A stretch of 54,737 nucleotides of DNA, taken from the NCBI GenBank assembly GCA_946221495.1, contig CAMIFA010000009.1, positions 1 to 54,737 of the forward strand, given 5' to 3'. Under the pieces are notes generated by a model. The model was given only the letters and a program-made list of their open reading frames with translations. It was not told the origin of the DNA and did not search any database. Shown here in pieces: positions 17,140-25,532 of this stretch. Source of the stretch: an uncultured cyanobacterium. Lineage in GTDB: Bacteria; Cyanobacteriota; Cyanobacteriia; Cyanobacteriales; Chroococcidiopsidaceae. Numbering within the stretch: the first letter of the stretch is position 1; every line of letters starts with the position of its first letter. The position numbers and the translations under genes are program-made.

Positions 17140-17490
17140 ATGGCAGGTAGGTTTGAGGGATTGAGCGATCTCGAATGGAAGTTGTTTCTTGATTTAATGC
17201 CTCAATCCCCAGAGAAACGAGGGCGTGGAATGCCACACGCGCCATTTCGTAAGGTGTTGAATACTCAGCTATACGTGCTGATAACTGGTTGCCGATGGTG
17301 CGATATACCGCGAGGCGAACAATGGGCATCAAAAAGTTCTGCACATCGATGGCTGAAGCGATGGTACGAGGATGGAACCCTGGAAAAGCTTAAGCGGCGG
17401 ATTCTAGCAGTGGCAGAGGAAAAGGGAATGATTGACTGGAAGTATGGAGCTGTTGATGGCTCTTTTTCCCCAAGGCATTGGTGGAGGTAA
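17140..17490 (+). CDS. IS5 family transposase, upstream frame
   Basis: 116 residues: an N-terminal DUF4096-like DNA-binding part (LSDLEWKLFLDLMPQ, then GCRWCDIPRGEQWASKSSAHRW) and the start of the catalytic domain with the first Asp of the DDE triad in AVDGS (residues 104-108). The frame then ends in SPRHWWR. Continuing to the downstream frame needs a shift near the TTTTTCCCC run at 17464-17472, which would restore the family-typical DGSF...GGGNG...YGYKGKG order. Confidence 0.85.
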   Translation: MAGRFEGLSDLEWKLFLDLMPQSPEKRGRGMPHAPFRKVLNTQLYVLITGCRWCDIPRGEQWASKSSAHRWLKRWYEDGTLEKLKRRILAVAEEKGMIDWKYGAVDGSFSPRHWWR

Positions 17491-17956
17491 CGGTATCGGT
17501 TATGGCTACAAAGGCAAGGGTATCCTCATCCACAGTATTACCGATGCTAATGGTATGCCAGTGGTGGCAATCACCACCCCTGCCAATGGTGACGAGAGGC
17601 GGCAAGTCCTGCCAATGCTAACTCAAATCCGACTAGCGACTCTTAAACGGGGTAATCCTCAGCGTCGCCCTAAAACTCTTGCTGCTGATAAAGGATACGA
17701 TGCTAACTGGTTACGCCACAAACTCCGTACAAAGGGCATCCGACCACAGCTCAAAAAACGGCAGCGAAGAGGCACAAAGCTTAAGGGTAGACCAATTAGG
17801 GATATTGTACCTCGTTACCAGCAAGAGCGGTCTTTCTCTTGGTTTCAGCGCCAATATAGACGGCTTGTCGTCAGATGGGAGCGTTTGAAAGTGTGTTTTG
17901 ATACTTTTCTCCTCCTCGCCTGTTGCTACATCTGGTTTCCAAAGTTAGTGGGATAG
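17432..17956 (+). CDS. IS5 family transposase, downstream frame
   Basis: The frame overlaps the upstream one by 59 bp and is displaced by +1. It carries YGYKGKGILIHSITDANGMP, the second catalytic Asp in AADKGYD and the third catalytic Glu in the WFQRQYRRLVVRWER region, so the fused protein would have a complete DDE triad of about 270 residues. Programmed frameshifting is known in this IS group; a simple inactivating indel is the alternative. Confidence 0.85.
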   Translation: MTGSMELLMALFPQGIGGGNGIGYGYKGKGILIHSITDANGMPVVAITTPANGDERRQVLPMLTQIRLATLKRGNPQRRPKTLAADKGYDANWLRHKLRTKGIRPQLKKRQRRGTKLKGRPIRDIVPRYQQERSFSWFQRQYRRLVVRWERLKVCFDTFLLLACCYIWFPKLVG

Positions 17957-18007
17957 GCTCATTAAAGTGATGTGAGCGCTGTTTATTTTATTTTGTGGCA
18001 ATCACAT

Positions 18008-18538
18008 CTACACAGAGACAATTTGCTTTTGATACTCTTGCTCGGTAATTATGTCTTGCGTACTTTCTAGTCGATCTAAAAATACAACGCCGTTTAGATG
18101 ATCGTATTCGTGTTGAAAGATCCTGGCAACAAAGTCAGTTAATTCTTGCTTTTGTAACTTGCCATTTCTATCAGTGTACTCAATTTCAATTGCTTCATAT
18201 CTCGGTACATAGCCACGAATTTCTGGAATACTTAAACAACCTTCCCATCCTTTCACCATCTGGGTTGAGTGGGCAAGAATTTTGGGATTAATCATTGCTG
18301 TTGGTTCCATTGTCGGTGCATTAGGATACCTCAGATTTGGACGAGAAGCAACAATAAATAATTGATAAGATTGCGCTACTTGAGGTGCAGCAATTCCTAC
18401 ACCAAATGCTAGCCCAACTGTTGCAATTAAATCATCAATTAGTTTTTGAATGCGCTGGTCGAGAATGCTGTCAATTAGTTGAGTTGGAGCGCGTAATATT
18501 GGATTACCCAGTTGGATAATTTCTAGTATTTCAGCCAT
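18008..18538 (-). CDS. def: Peptide deformylase
   Basis: A 176-residue metalloenzyme that removes the formyl group from the N-terminal Met of nascent proteins. All three motifs are intact: GVGIAAPQV (47-54), EGCLSIP with metal ligand Cys101, and QHEYDHLNG with His143, catalytic Glu144 and His147. Length is normal. The insertion sequence ends 47 bp beyond its stop, so its 3' flank has been altered. The HtrA gene lies upstream on the same strand. Confidence 0.96.
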   Translation of the reverse strand: MAEILEIIQLGNPILRAPTQLIDSILDQRIQKLIDDLIATVGLAFGVGIAAPQVAQSYQLFIVASRPNLRYPNAPTMEPTAMINPKILAHSTQMVKGWEGCLSIPEIRGYVPRYEAIEIEYTDRNGKLQKQELTDFVARIFQHEYDHLNGVVFLDRLESTQDIITEQEYQKQIVSV

Positions 18539-18621
18539 AACTAAAAGTGTTAAAGGAAGGAATTGATTGGAGAAATTATTACTAATATTACAGCGTCGCG
18601 ATCGCCCAGCTAAAGCATAAA

Positions 18622-19914
18622 CTACTCTTGACGTTGCGCTGGTAGAGGTTCAAGTCTTACTGCTACTTGTCTAGATTGTTCATTCCGTTGTAGTGTTAAT
18701 TGTAAAGAGCTACCCACCTTACTACGTTCCACTAAACGCTGAAATTCCTCAGTTGTAGTAACAGGCTGATTATTAATTGTTTGAATCACATCGCCTGCTC
18801 TCAGTCCCGCTTCAGCTGCTGGAGAACCAGGAACAACACGAATAATTAAAATTCCGCGCTCTGCTGCTATCTGAATCCGACCATCCGATTCAATATCTAG
18901 TTGTTGCTTAATTTCAGGTGTTAACCCTACCATCTGAACGCCTAAATAAGGATGTTCAACTTTCCCATTGGTAATCAATTGCTGGGCAATACCTTGTACA
19001 GTATTAATTGGAATTGCAAAGCCTAATCCTTGAGCACCTTGGATAATTGCTGTATTCATGCCAATAACTTCACCACGAGCATTTAGCAGTGGTCCGCCAG
19101 AGTTACCCGGGTTAATAGCAGCATCCGTCTGAATAAAGCCGACGCGCTTATCAGGAACACCTACATCGCTACTAGAGCGGTCTGTGGCACTAATAATGCC
19201 TGCTGTTACCGTATTATCTAAACCTAAAGGATTACCGATCGCAATTACCGCTTCTCCTGGTTGAAGGACATCAGAGTTCCCCAAAGCAACAGCTGGCAAA
19301 TCATTAGCTTGGATTTTAATTACAGCTACATCAGTTACCGGATCTTCACCTAAAACTTCTCCTTCTAAAGTGCGACCATCTTTAAGCGTCACACTCACTG
19401 TATCAGCACCGTTTACCACATGAGCATTTGTGACAATTTGACCACTAGAATTAATAATAAATCCAGAGCCAGTACCGCGTACAGTTCGCTGTCTAGGTTG
19501 TATTGATGGTGAACCGAAAAACCGCCGGAGGATTGGATCGTCAAAACCTCCAGAATCTTCATCACTTACTGTCCTAGCAGCATTAATCCGCACAACCGCC
19601 GGACCTACTTTTCCCACTGCTGCAACTACAAAATTAGGATCTGTGGGGTTGGAAATAATTGGGCGATTACTCTCTGCTAGATTCGGTGGACTTACAAGAG
19701 GTTGCGGAGAAGATTCCGGTTGCGAGACACGCCTAGGTAATGCACACCCACCCAAAGACGCTACTACGCCAGCTAGCAGTATTAACACAAACGGTTTTAC
19801 CTGATGCGACGAGCTTGTGCTAATTAAAAAATTTAGTTCAAAGCTGCCATAGTGTCTGCGGAAACGTCTGCCAACAAAATCTCTTAATTCAAAATTCCAG
19901 TGCCTTGTCTTCAT
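18622..19914 (-). CDS. HtrA/Deg-type serine protease with PDZ domain
   Basis: A 430-residue protein of the Deg/HtrA (HhoA/HhoB/HtrA) group. Seen: catalytic triad His165 (TNAHVV), Asp195 (TDVAVI) and Ser272 (NPGNSGGPL), then one PDZ domain (about 320-420). It degrades or refolds damaged envelope proteins. The N-terminus is long and basic (1-40), followed by a hydrophobic stretch ending LGGC at Cys57, a possible lipobox, so the enzyme may be a membrane-anchored lipoprotein. No later Met precedes the protease domain. Which of the three cyanobacterial paralogues it is cannot be decided here. Confidence 0.92.
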   Translation of the reverse strand: MKTRHWNFELRDFVGRRFRRHYGSFELNFLISTSSSHQVKPFVLILLAGVVASLGGCALPRRVSQPESSPQPLVSPPNLAESNRPIISNPTDPNFVVAAVGKVGPAVVRINAARTVSDEDSGGFDDPILRRFFGSPSIQPRQRTVRGTGSGFIINSSGQIVTNAHVVNGADTVSVTLKDGRTLEGEVLGEDPVTDVAVIKIQANDLPAVALGNSDVLQPGEAVIAIGNPLGLDNTVTAGIISATDRSSSDVGVPDKRVGFIQTDAAINPGNSGGPLLNARGEVIGMNTAIIQGAQGLGFAIPINTVQGIAQQLITNGKVEHPYLGVQMVGLTPEIKQQLDIESDGRIQIAAERGILIIRVVPGSPAAEAGLRAGDVIQTINNQPVTTTEEFQRLVERSKVGSSLQLTLQRNEQSRQVAVRLEPLPAQRQE

Positions 19915-20119
19915 TTATCTATAGTTCTTGTACAAATTAAGTTGCTATGCTGCTAATATAATCCTGCATTAATTAGGCTCAACCTGCTTGCCTACTAGGG
20001 CTGGTAAAGTAATTATCAAGTTTTTTGGCTTTAGTCATTAGTTTTTTGGGTACATACCTGGCGATCGCAGTAAATAACTTCCTAGAAAAGATTAGTAACT
20101 TTATCTGCAACCAGTAAGG

Positions 20120-20170
20120 CTGTCTCCTGTCTCCTGTCTCCTGACTTCTGTCTTCTATCTTCCGTCTCCT
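20120..20170. repeat. Pyrimidine-rich short tandem repeats upstream of dnaA
   Basis: Three copies of CTGTCTC followed by degenerate variants (ACTTCTGTCTTC and similar) within the 315-bp gap between the divergent protease and dnaA genes. Similar heptamer runs are common in filamentous cyanobacteria. A related purine-strand run (GGAGACAGAAGACAG) lies at about 49857-49873. No other feature is obvious in the gap apart from presumed promoters. Confidence 0.6.
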
Positions 20171-20229
20171 TTTATTTTCTTCAGAGTTTGGTAAATTAGT
20201 TCCTTACGTAATTGTGACGGTTAATAGCA

Positions 20230-21597
20230 GTGGAACTTCCCCTTGAGAGTCTTTGGAGTCAGGTACTAGAGCGTTTACAGCTACAGTTGAGTAGACCCAC
20301 ATTTGAAACGTGGATTAAGACGGCTAGTGCAGAACAGCTAGAGAATAACTGCCTTGTAGTTCGCACTCCTAATCCTTTTGCTCGTAATTGGTTACAAAAG
20401 TATTACGTCAAAACAATTGCTGATGTAGTGCAGGATATTCTTGGTCATCCGGTTGAAATCCTACTTACCGTTGCTAAAGGCGAGGGAGCTCAATTGAGTG
20501 GTGTAGAATCCTGGCCACTGCCAATGCAATCTATTATTCCGGAAATACCACCCAATCGACCGAAGCCTAGCGAGTTAAATCCTAAGTATGTATTCTCGCG
20601 TTTTGTAGTAGGTTCTAATAGTCGCATGGCTCATGCTGCTTCTCTAGCAGTTGCTGAATCTCCAGGACGTGAATTTAATCCTTTGTTTTTGTGTGGTGGT
20701 GTTGGTTTAGGCAAAACTCATTTAATGCAAGCGATCGGTCATTATCGCTGGGATATTCAACCTGATTCCAAAATTTTTTATGTTTCAACTGAGCAGTTTA
20801 CTAATGATTTAATTACATCGATCCGCAAAGATAGTATGCAAAGCTTCCGAGAGCATTATCGAGCGGCGGATGTGTTGTTAGTTGATGATATTCAATTTAT
20901 TGAAGGTAAGGAATACACACAAGAAGAATTTTTTCATACTTTTAATACTTTGCATGAAGCAGGTAAGCAAGTGGTACTAGCTTCAGATCGTCCGCCTAAT
21001 CAAATTCCGCGTTTACAAGAACGTTTGTGTTCGCGCTTTTCTATGGGGTTAATTGCTGATATTCAGCAGCCAGACTTGGAGACTCGGATGGCAATTCTCC
21101 AGAAAAAGGCTGAGTACGAAAATATGCGCTTGCCTCGCTCAGTAATTGAATATATTGCCTCTAACTACACTTCTAATATTAGAGAATTAGAGGGTGCTTT
21201 AATTCGCGCTGTTGCTTATATCTCTATTTCCGGTTTATCGATGACGGTGGAAAATCTGATACCGATTCTAAATCCATCGACAGAGAAAGTAGCAGCTTCG
21301 CCAGAGGCAATTTTGATGGTTGTAGCGCAGAATTTTGATATCTCGGTTGACGATCTTAAGAGTAATTCACGGCGGCGGGAAATCAGCTGGGCGCGTCAAA
21401 TTGGTATGTATCTGATGCGGCAGCATACTGATTTAAGCTTACCTAGGATTGGGGAGGAATTTGGCGGCAAAGATCATACAACAGTGATTTACAGCTGCGA
21501 CAAAATTGCTCAATTACGAGAAAGCGATCCTAACCTAGCTCAAATATTACGTTCTTTGAGCGATCGCGTTAATGTAGCTAGCCGTCCTGAACACTGA
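20230..21597 (+). CDS. dnaA: Chromosomal replication initiator protein
   Basis: A 455-residue AAA+ initiator. Seen: domain I (1-85), a short linker, Walker A GGVGLGKTH (156-164), Walker B VLLVDDIQF (about 214-222), sensor motifs, and the domain IV DNA-binding signature GGKDHTTVIYSCDKI near residue 420. It binds DnaA boxes and opens the origin. The start is GTG at 20230, chosen because the family N-terminus begins about there. The spacer after it carries DnaA-box-like sequences and dnaN follows, the classic initiator-origin-clamp order. Confidence 0.97.
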   Translation: MELPLESLWSQVLERLQLQLSRPTFETWIKTASAEQLENNCLVVRTPNPFARNWLQKYYVKTIADVVQDILGHPVEILLTVAKGEGAQLSGVESWPLPMQSIIPEIPPNRPKPSELNPKYVFSRFVVGSNSRMAHAASLAVAESPGREFNPLFLCGGVGLGKTHLMQAIGHYRWDIQPDSKIFYVSTEQFTNDLITSIRKDSMQSFREHYRAADVLLVDDIQFIEGKEYTQEEFFHTFNTLHEAGKQVVLASDRPPNQIPRLQERLCSRFSMGLIADIQQPDLETRMAILQKKAEYENMRLPRSVIEYIASNYTSNIRELEGALIRAVAYISISGLSMTVENLIPILNPSTEKVAASPEAILMVVAQNFDISVDDLKSNSRRREISWARQIGMYLMRQHTDLSLPRIGEEFGGKDHTTVIYSCDKIAQLRESDPNLAQILRSLSDRVNVASRPEH

Positions 21598-21718
21598 TTT
21601 TACATCTCACTTAGCAGGCATCAGCTATTAACTTTTCAACCTTACTCGTCTGATTAAATTAGCCGCAGTTATTACTCTTAATTAAAACTTAAATAAAAAT
21701 TAAATTAGCTTAGTTAGC

Positions 21719-21914
21719 TTGTGGAAAAGCCTGAGTTTTTTGTGGAAAACTCTTGAATAAAGTTGGGGAAATCTCCAAGTTTTTCGGGAAAACATTAATA
21801 AGTATAAATACTCTGTGGAGAAGCTAATCCGCTTTTACACAAGTTTTCCACAAGAGATGATCTCTGAAACAATCTTTAAAAAAGAGAAAGTCAACTTTTT
21901 CCACAGTTTCCACA
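21719..21914. other. Probable chromosomal origin: cluster of DnaA boxes
   Basis: Within 200 bp of the dnaA-dnaN spacer lie several copies of TTTTCCACA or close variants: minus strand at 21720-21728 and 21741-21749, minus-strand TTCTCCACA at 21814-21822, plus strand TTTTACACA 21833-21841, TTTTCCACA 21844-21852 and 21897-21905, and GTTTCCACA 21906-21914. The stretch is AT-rich (21640-21720 especially), which suits strand opening. Position between dnaA and dnaN and box density support oriC; strand asymmetry or mapping would confirm it. Confidence 0.75.
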
Positions 21915-22047
21915 GCTCCTACTACTGCTATATAAAGAATTAAATATTTTATAGAAGGAGTGTTTGAAGTCAGAAGTGCTTAAGTTGGAATGCATTACTC
22001 CCTACAAGGGTGTTACCATGTGCATCTGAGCTAAATTCATCAAAAGA

Positions 22048-22114
22048 GCGATGCCGACTTTCTCGGCGGTATGCTCTACGACCATGCGTTGCGCTTACGC
22101 TCCGCGACCATCGC
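22048..22114. repeat. Small dispersed repeat in the dnaA-dnaN spacer
   Basis: A 67-bp compound unit beginning GCGATGCCGA and ending GCGACCATCGC, with internal GACCATGCGTTGCGC. It belongs to the same GCGATGCC...CCATCGC family as the unit at 14304. It lies downstream of the DnaA-box cluster. Confidence 0.55.
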
Positions 22115-22164
22115 GTTGGTAAGGACAATCTACAAGGGGAAGCTAGCAGAATCGCTCATTTTAA

Positions 22165-22206
22165 GTGAACGGTACACCGGATTTAAAATCCGGTGCCTGC
22201 GTTCAC
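22165..22206. repeat. Structured hairpin element, copy 1
   Basis: Outer arms GTGAAC (22165-22170) and GTTCAC (22201-22206) enclose an internal loop of GGTA on the left and CCTGC on the right, then a perfect inner stem CACCGGATTT / AAATCCGGTG (22175-22195) with a single-base turn. The same layout with different, complementary stem bases occurs at 31555-31596. It lies 41 bp before the dnaN start and could affect dnaN expression. Confidence 0.7.
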
Positions 22207-22247
22207 TGCCTTCCGCAGTTACTCGCTATTGCTGGTGTTAAATTTCG

Positions 22248-23387
22248 ATGAAATTAATTTGTACTCAAAGTGAACTCAGCGCCAACCTTGCACTTGTAAG
22301 TCGTGCAGTCCCCTCACGCCCGACACATCCAGTTTTAGCAAACGTATTAGTAACAGCAGATACCGCAACAGGACTTGTAAGTTTGACAGCTTTCGATCTC
22401 AGCTTGGGTATTTGTACCGCTTTTGGAGCTGAAGTAGAAACAGCAGGTGAAATTACCTTACCAGCTAAGTTGTTAAACGACATTATTTCGCGGCTGCCAG
22501 ACGGAGAAATTATCCTAGACGATGAAGCCGGAGAAACACCTATGTCTGTCTGCATAACTTCTGCTTCCGGACGCTATCAAATTCGGGGTATGGGAGTAGA
22601 AGAATTTCCGGAATTACCAGTTGTCGCAGGCGAAGCGATTTATCTGTCAGCAGAAGCGTTAATTGAAGGATTGCGCGGCTCTTTGTTCGCTACCAGTGCT
22701 GACGAAACCAAACAAATTCTCACAGGACTACATTTAACATTTCTGCCCGAAGCTATTGAATTTGCAGCCACCGATGGTCATCGATTAGCAGTCGTGCAAG
22801 CTATTAATGAAATTCCCAATAGTGAAGAGCTAGGACAACTGGAAGTTACTTTACCTGCTAAAGCGTTGCGTGAACTAGAACGGATGCTAGGAATGCGATC
22901 GAAGACGGAACCTTTAGAACTGTATTTTGACCAAGGGCAGGTTGTTTTCTCGTTTGCAAATCAACGTTTAACTAGCCGCACCCTAGAGGGTCAATATCCA
23001 GCTTATCGTCAACTTGTGCCGCGTCAATTCGAGCGCCAAATTACCCTTGAGCGTCGCCTACTGTTAAGTGCTGTAGAACGAATTGCTGTTTTGGCAGATC
23101 AGAAAAACAATATTGTTAAATTTAGTATTGACTCAGTTAATCAAGAATTAGCTTTATCTGTTGATGCTCAAGATGTTGGTAGTGGCAGAGAGTCGTTACC
23201 AGCCCAAATATCAGGAGAAAGTATAGACATTGCTTTTAACATCAAATATTTAATCGATGGCTTAAAAGCACTGCAATCTGCTGAAATCCAAATGCAGATA
23301 AATACAGCAACAAGCCCAGTAATTTTAACTCCACTAGGTGGCTTGAAAATGACTTACTTGATTATGCCTGTACAAATTAGAGGCTAG
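22248..23387 (+). CDS. dnaN: DNA polymerase III sliding clamp, beta subunit
   Basis: 379 residues in three repeats of the clamp fold; the dimer encircles DNA and tethers the polymerase. Seen: MKLICTQSELSANLALVSRAVPSRPTHPVLANV at the start (split here only by domain order), the central FEFAATDGHRLAV-type loop, and the C-terminal YLIMPVQIRG that matches the family end (MPMR-type). Length is normal. It follows the oriC-like spacer; no ribosome site is strong, and small repeats fill the 250 bp upstream. Confidence 0.96.
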   Translation: MKLICTQSELSANLALVSRAVPSRPTHPVLANVLVTADTATGLVSLTAFDLSLGICTAFGAEVETAGEITLPAKLLNDIISRLPDGEIILDDEAGETPMSVCITSASGRYQIRGMGVEEFPELPVVAGEAIYLSAEALIEGLRGSLFATSADETKQILTGLHLTFLPEAIEFAATDGHRLAVVQAINEIPNSEELGQLEVTLPAKALRELERMLGMRSKTEPLELYFDQGQVVFSFANQRLTSRTLEGQYPAYRQLVPRQFERQITLERRLLLSAVERIAVLADQKNNIVKFSIDSVNQELALSVDAQDVGSGRESLPAQISGESIDIAFNIKYLIDGLKALQSAEIQMQINTATSPVILTPLGGLKMTYLIMPVQIRG

Positions 23388-23540
23388 GGAAGCACTTACA
23401 AGTTAATAAAAAAGCTAAATTATTTCTCAGGTTTTTGATATTCAGATTACAAAATGTGAGATCGGAACTATAGAACATCAAATAACTTTATTGTCATTCC
23501 TCTAGTCTCTTGTCTCAAGCAAATTTAAATTCGTAGCAAC

Positions 23541-24728
23541 TTAAACTTTATTAGCGCTAGTAAACCGAATTTTGAGATAATCTTCTTCCATTTTTGCCCC
23601 AGATGGTTGTAACGCTGCCAACGCTTGCGGTAATACTAAGTTACGGCGATGGTTGCCAATTGTAATATTTAATTCATCGCCTGTTTTATTTAATTGAATC
23701 TGGTCTTTAGGGATTCCAGGCAAATAAAGTTCTAAGCTGTACTGATTTTTGTCTTGCACGACTCTAATAGTCGTTTCCTTGTAATAAACTTGCGTCGGAT
23801 CTTCATCTTTATATAGCGTTTCTTTTAGCCTCTTTAAAGCTGCTAAACCACACATTTCTTCTGAGTAGAGCGGCACTTCTTTAACAGGCAAAGGACTAAA
23901 GTTTTGATGAATTTCGTGGCGATATTGCTGCTGCTGATCCTTCCAGCGTTGGAAAAATGGATCAGTTACCTCGTCAGGAATGATCCGATTTGCCACAATT
24001 AAATCTGTTGCCACATTATATAAACTGAGATAAGCATGAGCGCGCAGAGACTCTTTGATCACCATCTTTTCCGGATTAGTGACCAAGCGCACCGAAGTTA
24101 AAGTATTGTCAGATAATATTTTTTCTAGTGCCTCGATTTGCTCGTAGAATTCATACGGAGCATTCATCACTTCTTTATCTGGCAAAGAAAAACCAGCGAT
24201 CGGTCTAAAAATTGGCTCAACCAGAGGTCTGAGGGCAACTGATATGCCTTGGAGTGGCTTGTAAAAGCGTCTCATATACCAACCACTAACTTCTGGTAAG
24301 CTCAAAAGGCGCAAAGCAGTACCAGTGGGAGCAGAATCAATAATTAAAACTTCAAACTCGCCTTCATCGTAATGGCGTTTCATCCTTACTAAGCCGAATA
24401 TTTCATCCATGCCTGGTAAAATTGCCAATTCTTCTGCCTGGATGCCATCTAAACCACGCGCTTGTAAAACTTGGGTAATATAGCGCTTGACTGCTCCCCA
24501 GTTACCTTCCAATTCCATGAGGGCATCTAGTTCTGCACCCCACAAGTTTGTTTCAATTAATCGCGGTTCATGCCCTAGTTCTAGGTCAAAACTATCTGCA
24601 AGGGAGTGAGCGGGGTCTGTACTTAAAACTAAGGTCTTATAGCCAAGTTCTGCACAGCGCAAGCCTGTGGCAGCTGCTACAGAGGTTTTACCAACGCCCC
24701 CTTTGCCAGTCATCAAGATTACGCGCAT
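23541..24728 (-). CDS. ArsA/GET3-type ATPase with C-terminal HSP20-like domain
   Basis: A 395-residue P-loop ATPase. Seen: deviant Walker A GKGGVGKTS (8-16), switch I DPAHSLADSF, switch II IIDSAPTGTALRLLSLPE, and a C-terminal beta-sandwich of about 80 residues (NQYSLELYLPGIPKDQIQL...DELNITIGNHRRNLVLP) matching the ArsA-HSP20 domain. Established: relatives drive arsenite efflux or target tail-anchored membrane proteins. With no arsenic genes nearby, a chaperone or targeting role is the likelier inference. A hypothetical gene lies upstream on the same strand. Confidence 0.9.
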   Translation of the reverse strand: MRVILMTGKGGVGKTSVAAATGLRCAELGYKTLVLSTDPAHSLADSFDLELGHEPRLIETNLWGAELDALMELEGNWGAVKRYITQVLQARGLDGIQAEELAILPGMDEIFGLVRMKRHYDEGEFEVLIIDSAPTGTALRLLSLPEVSGWYMRRFYKPLQGISVALRPLVEPIFRPIAGFSLPDKEVMNAPYEFYEQIEALEKILSDNTLTSVRLVTNPEKMVIKESLRAHAYLSLYNVATDLIVANRIIPDEVTDPFFQRWKDQQQQYRHEIHQNFSPLPVKEVPLYSEEMCGLAALKRLKETLYKDEDPTQVYYKETTIRVVQDKNQYSLELYLPGIPKDQIQLNKTGDELNITIGNHRRNLVLPQALAALQPSGAKMEEDYLKIRFTSANKV

Positions 24729-24861
24729 TATTTAGTTAGACCTTATCTGAGAAGTGTTTACATTTATTTACTTTAGCTGTTTTTGAGGAAGCTATCAGCT
24801 ATTTGTTATTAGCTAGGTATTCACCCCACGCCGCCAACCTTAACTGCTGTATAAGCAGCAA

Positions 24862-25425
24862 CTATACTTCTGACCAAAGGCGCTCTAGCCGCCGTCGCCA
24901 TGCCGCTAGTACCTGTTCACGCGACTCTGCTCCCTGTTCTAAATCACCTAATACTCCCTCCTCATACAAACGGTCTAAATTTTGCAAAGTTGCTTCCAGG
25001 GATTGTCCTTGCTGCTTGGCTATTTGGATAATTTGACTGACCTGAGTATCTACTAGTTGGTTGAATGCCTCAGATATACCTAAACGTTGCATAGATATTA
25101 ATCGGGCGATCGCATCTGTAAGATCACTCCGTACTAAACTTTCTCTATTGTGCTGAAATACGCCCCAAATTACCCCTTGATGCTGGGCATAGCGGACTTC
25201 TTGAGTATCATCAAAGTTTGCTTCTAATAGTTGTGCCAGAAATGGTTGTGCGGACGTAGCTGAGACAATTGGAATCAAGACTCGTAGCCAAGATTGATCA
25301 TCCGATAGCAGTACCAATAGGCGAAAATCTGTGGTTTCTACCTGCCACGAGCCAGGGACGTTTGTTTGAATAGGTGCTGGCTCAAACAATTCTGTCAGCG
25401 TAGTTGAGATTTCTTCTGGTGTCAT
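24862..25425 (-). CDS. Hypothetical protein, 187 aa
   Basis: N-terminal 110 residues have an alpha/beta pattern (DFRLLVLLSDDQSWLRVLIPIV, then FLAQLLEANFD) reminiscent of the YbjN/type III chaperone-like fold. The C-terminal part is a long helix with coiled-coil tendency (LEQGAESREQVLAAWRRRLE). No catalytic motif. Upstream of the ArsA-type gene on the same strand, 133 bp away, and downstream of a strong hairpin; it could be a chaperone-like partner, but that is inference. Confidence 0.6.
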   Translation of the reverse strand: MTPEEISTTLTELFEPAPIQTNVPGSWQVETTDFRLLVLLSDDQSWLRVLIPIVSATSAQPFLAQLLEANFDDTQEVRYAQHQGVIWGVFQHNRESLVRSDLTDAIARLISMQRLGISEAFNQLVDTQVSQIIQIAKQQGQSLEATLQNLDRLYEEGVLGDLEQGAESREQVLAAWRRRLERLWSEV

Positions 25426-25443
25426 AGTTCCCTAGAAAAGAAG

Positions 25444-25463
25444 CCCCCGAACAGTGTCGGGGG
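25444..25463 (-). terminator. Rho-independent terminator after the DUF4912 gene
   Basis: Perfect arms CCCCCGA (25444-25450) and TCGGGGG (25457-25463) with a 6-base loop, followed on the minus strand by a T-rich CTTCTTTTC. It lies between the DUF4912 stop and the next minus-strand gene. Confidence 0.8.
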
Positions 25464-25532
25464 ATTCAGTATGGATTTAAAGCTTGAAGTACAAATATCT
25501 TCCTTCCTCAGACTTTATCCTTCATCCTTCTT

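Larger units (their letters stand above)
17067..17961 (+). mobile_element. IS5-type insertion sequence (IS427-like), 895 bp
   Basis: Perfect 17-bp terminal inverted repeats: TGAGCCTATCCCACTAA at 17067-17083 and its reverse complement at 17945-17961. Between them lie two overlapping frames of a DDE transposase. If the outer base is counted, the flanks read CTA on the left and TTA on the right, compatible with a short TNA-type target duplication but not diagnostic. The second frame runs into the right repeat, as is common in compact IS elements. It is inserted between the two-gene unit at 16460-16981 and def. Confidence 0.9.
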
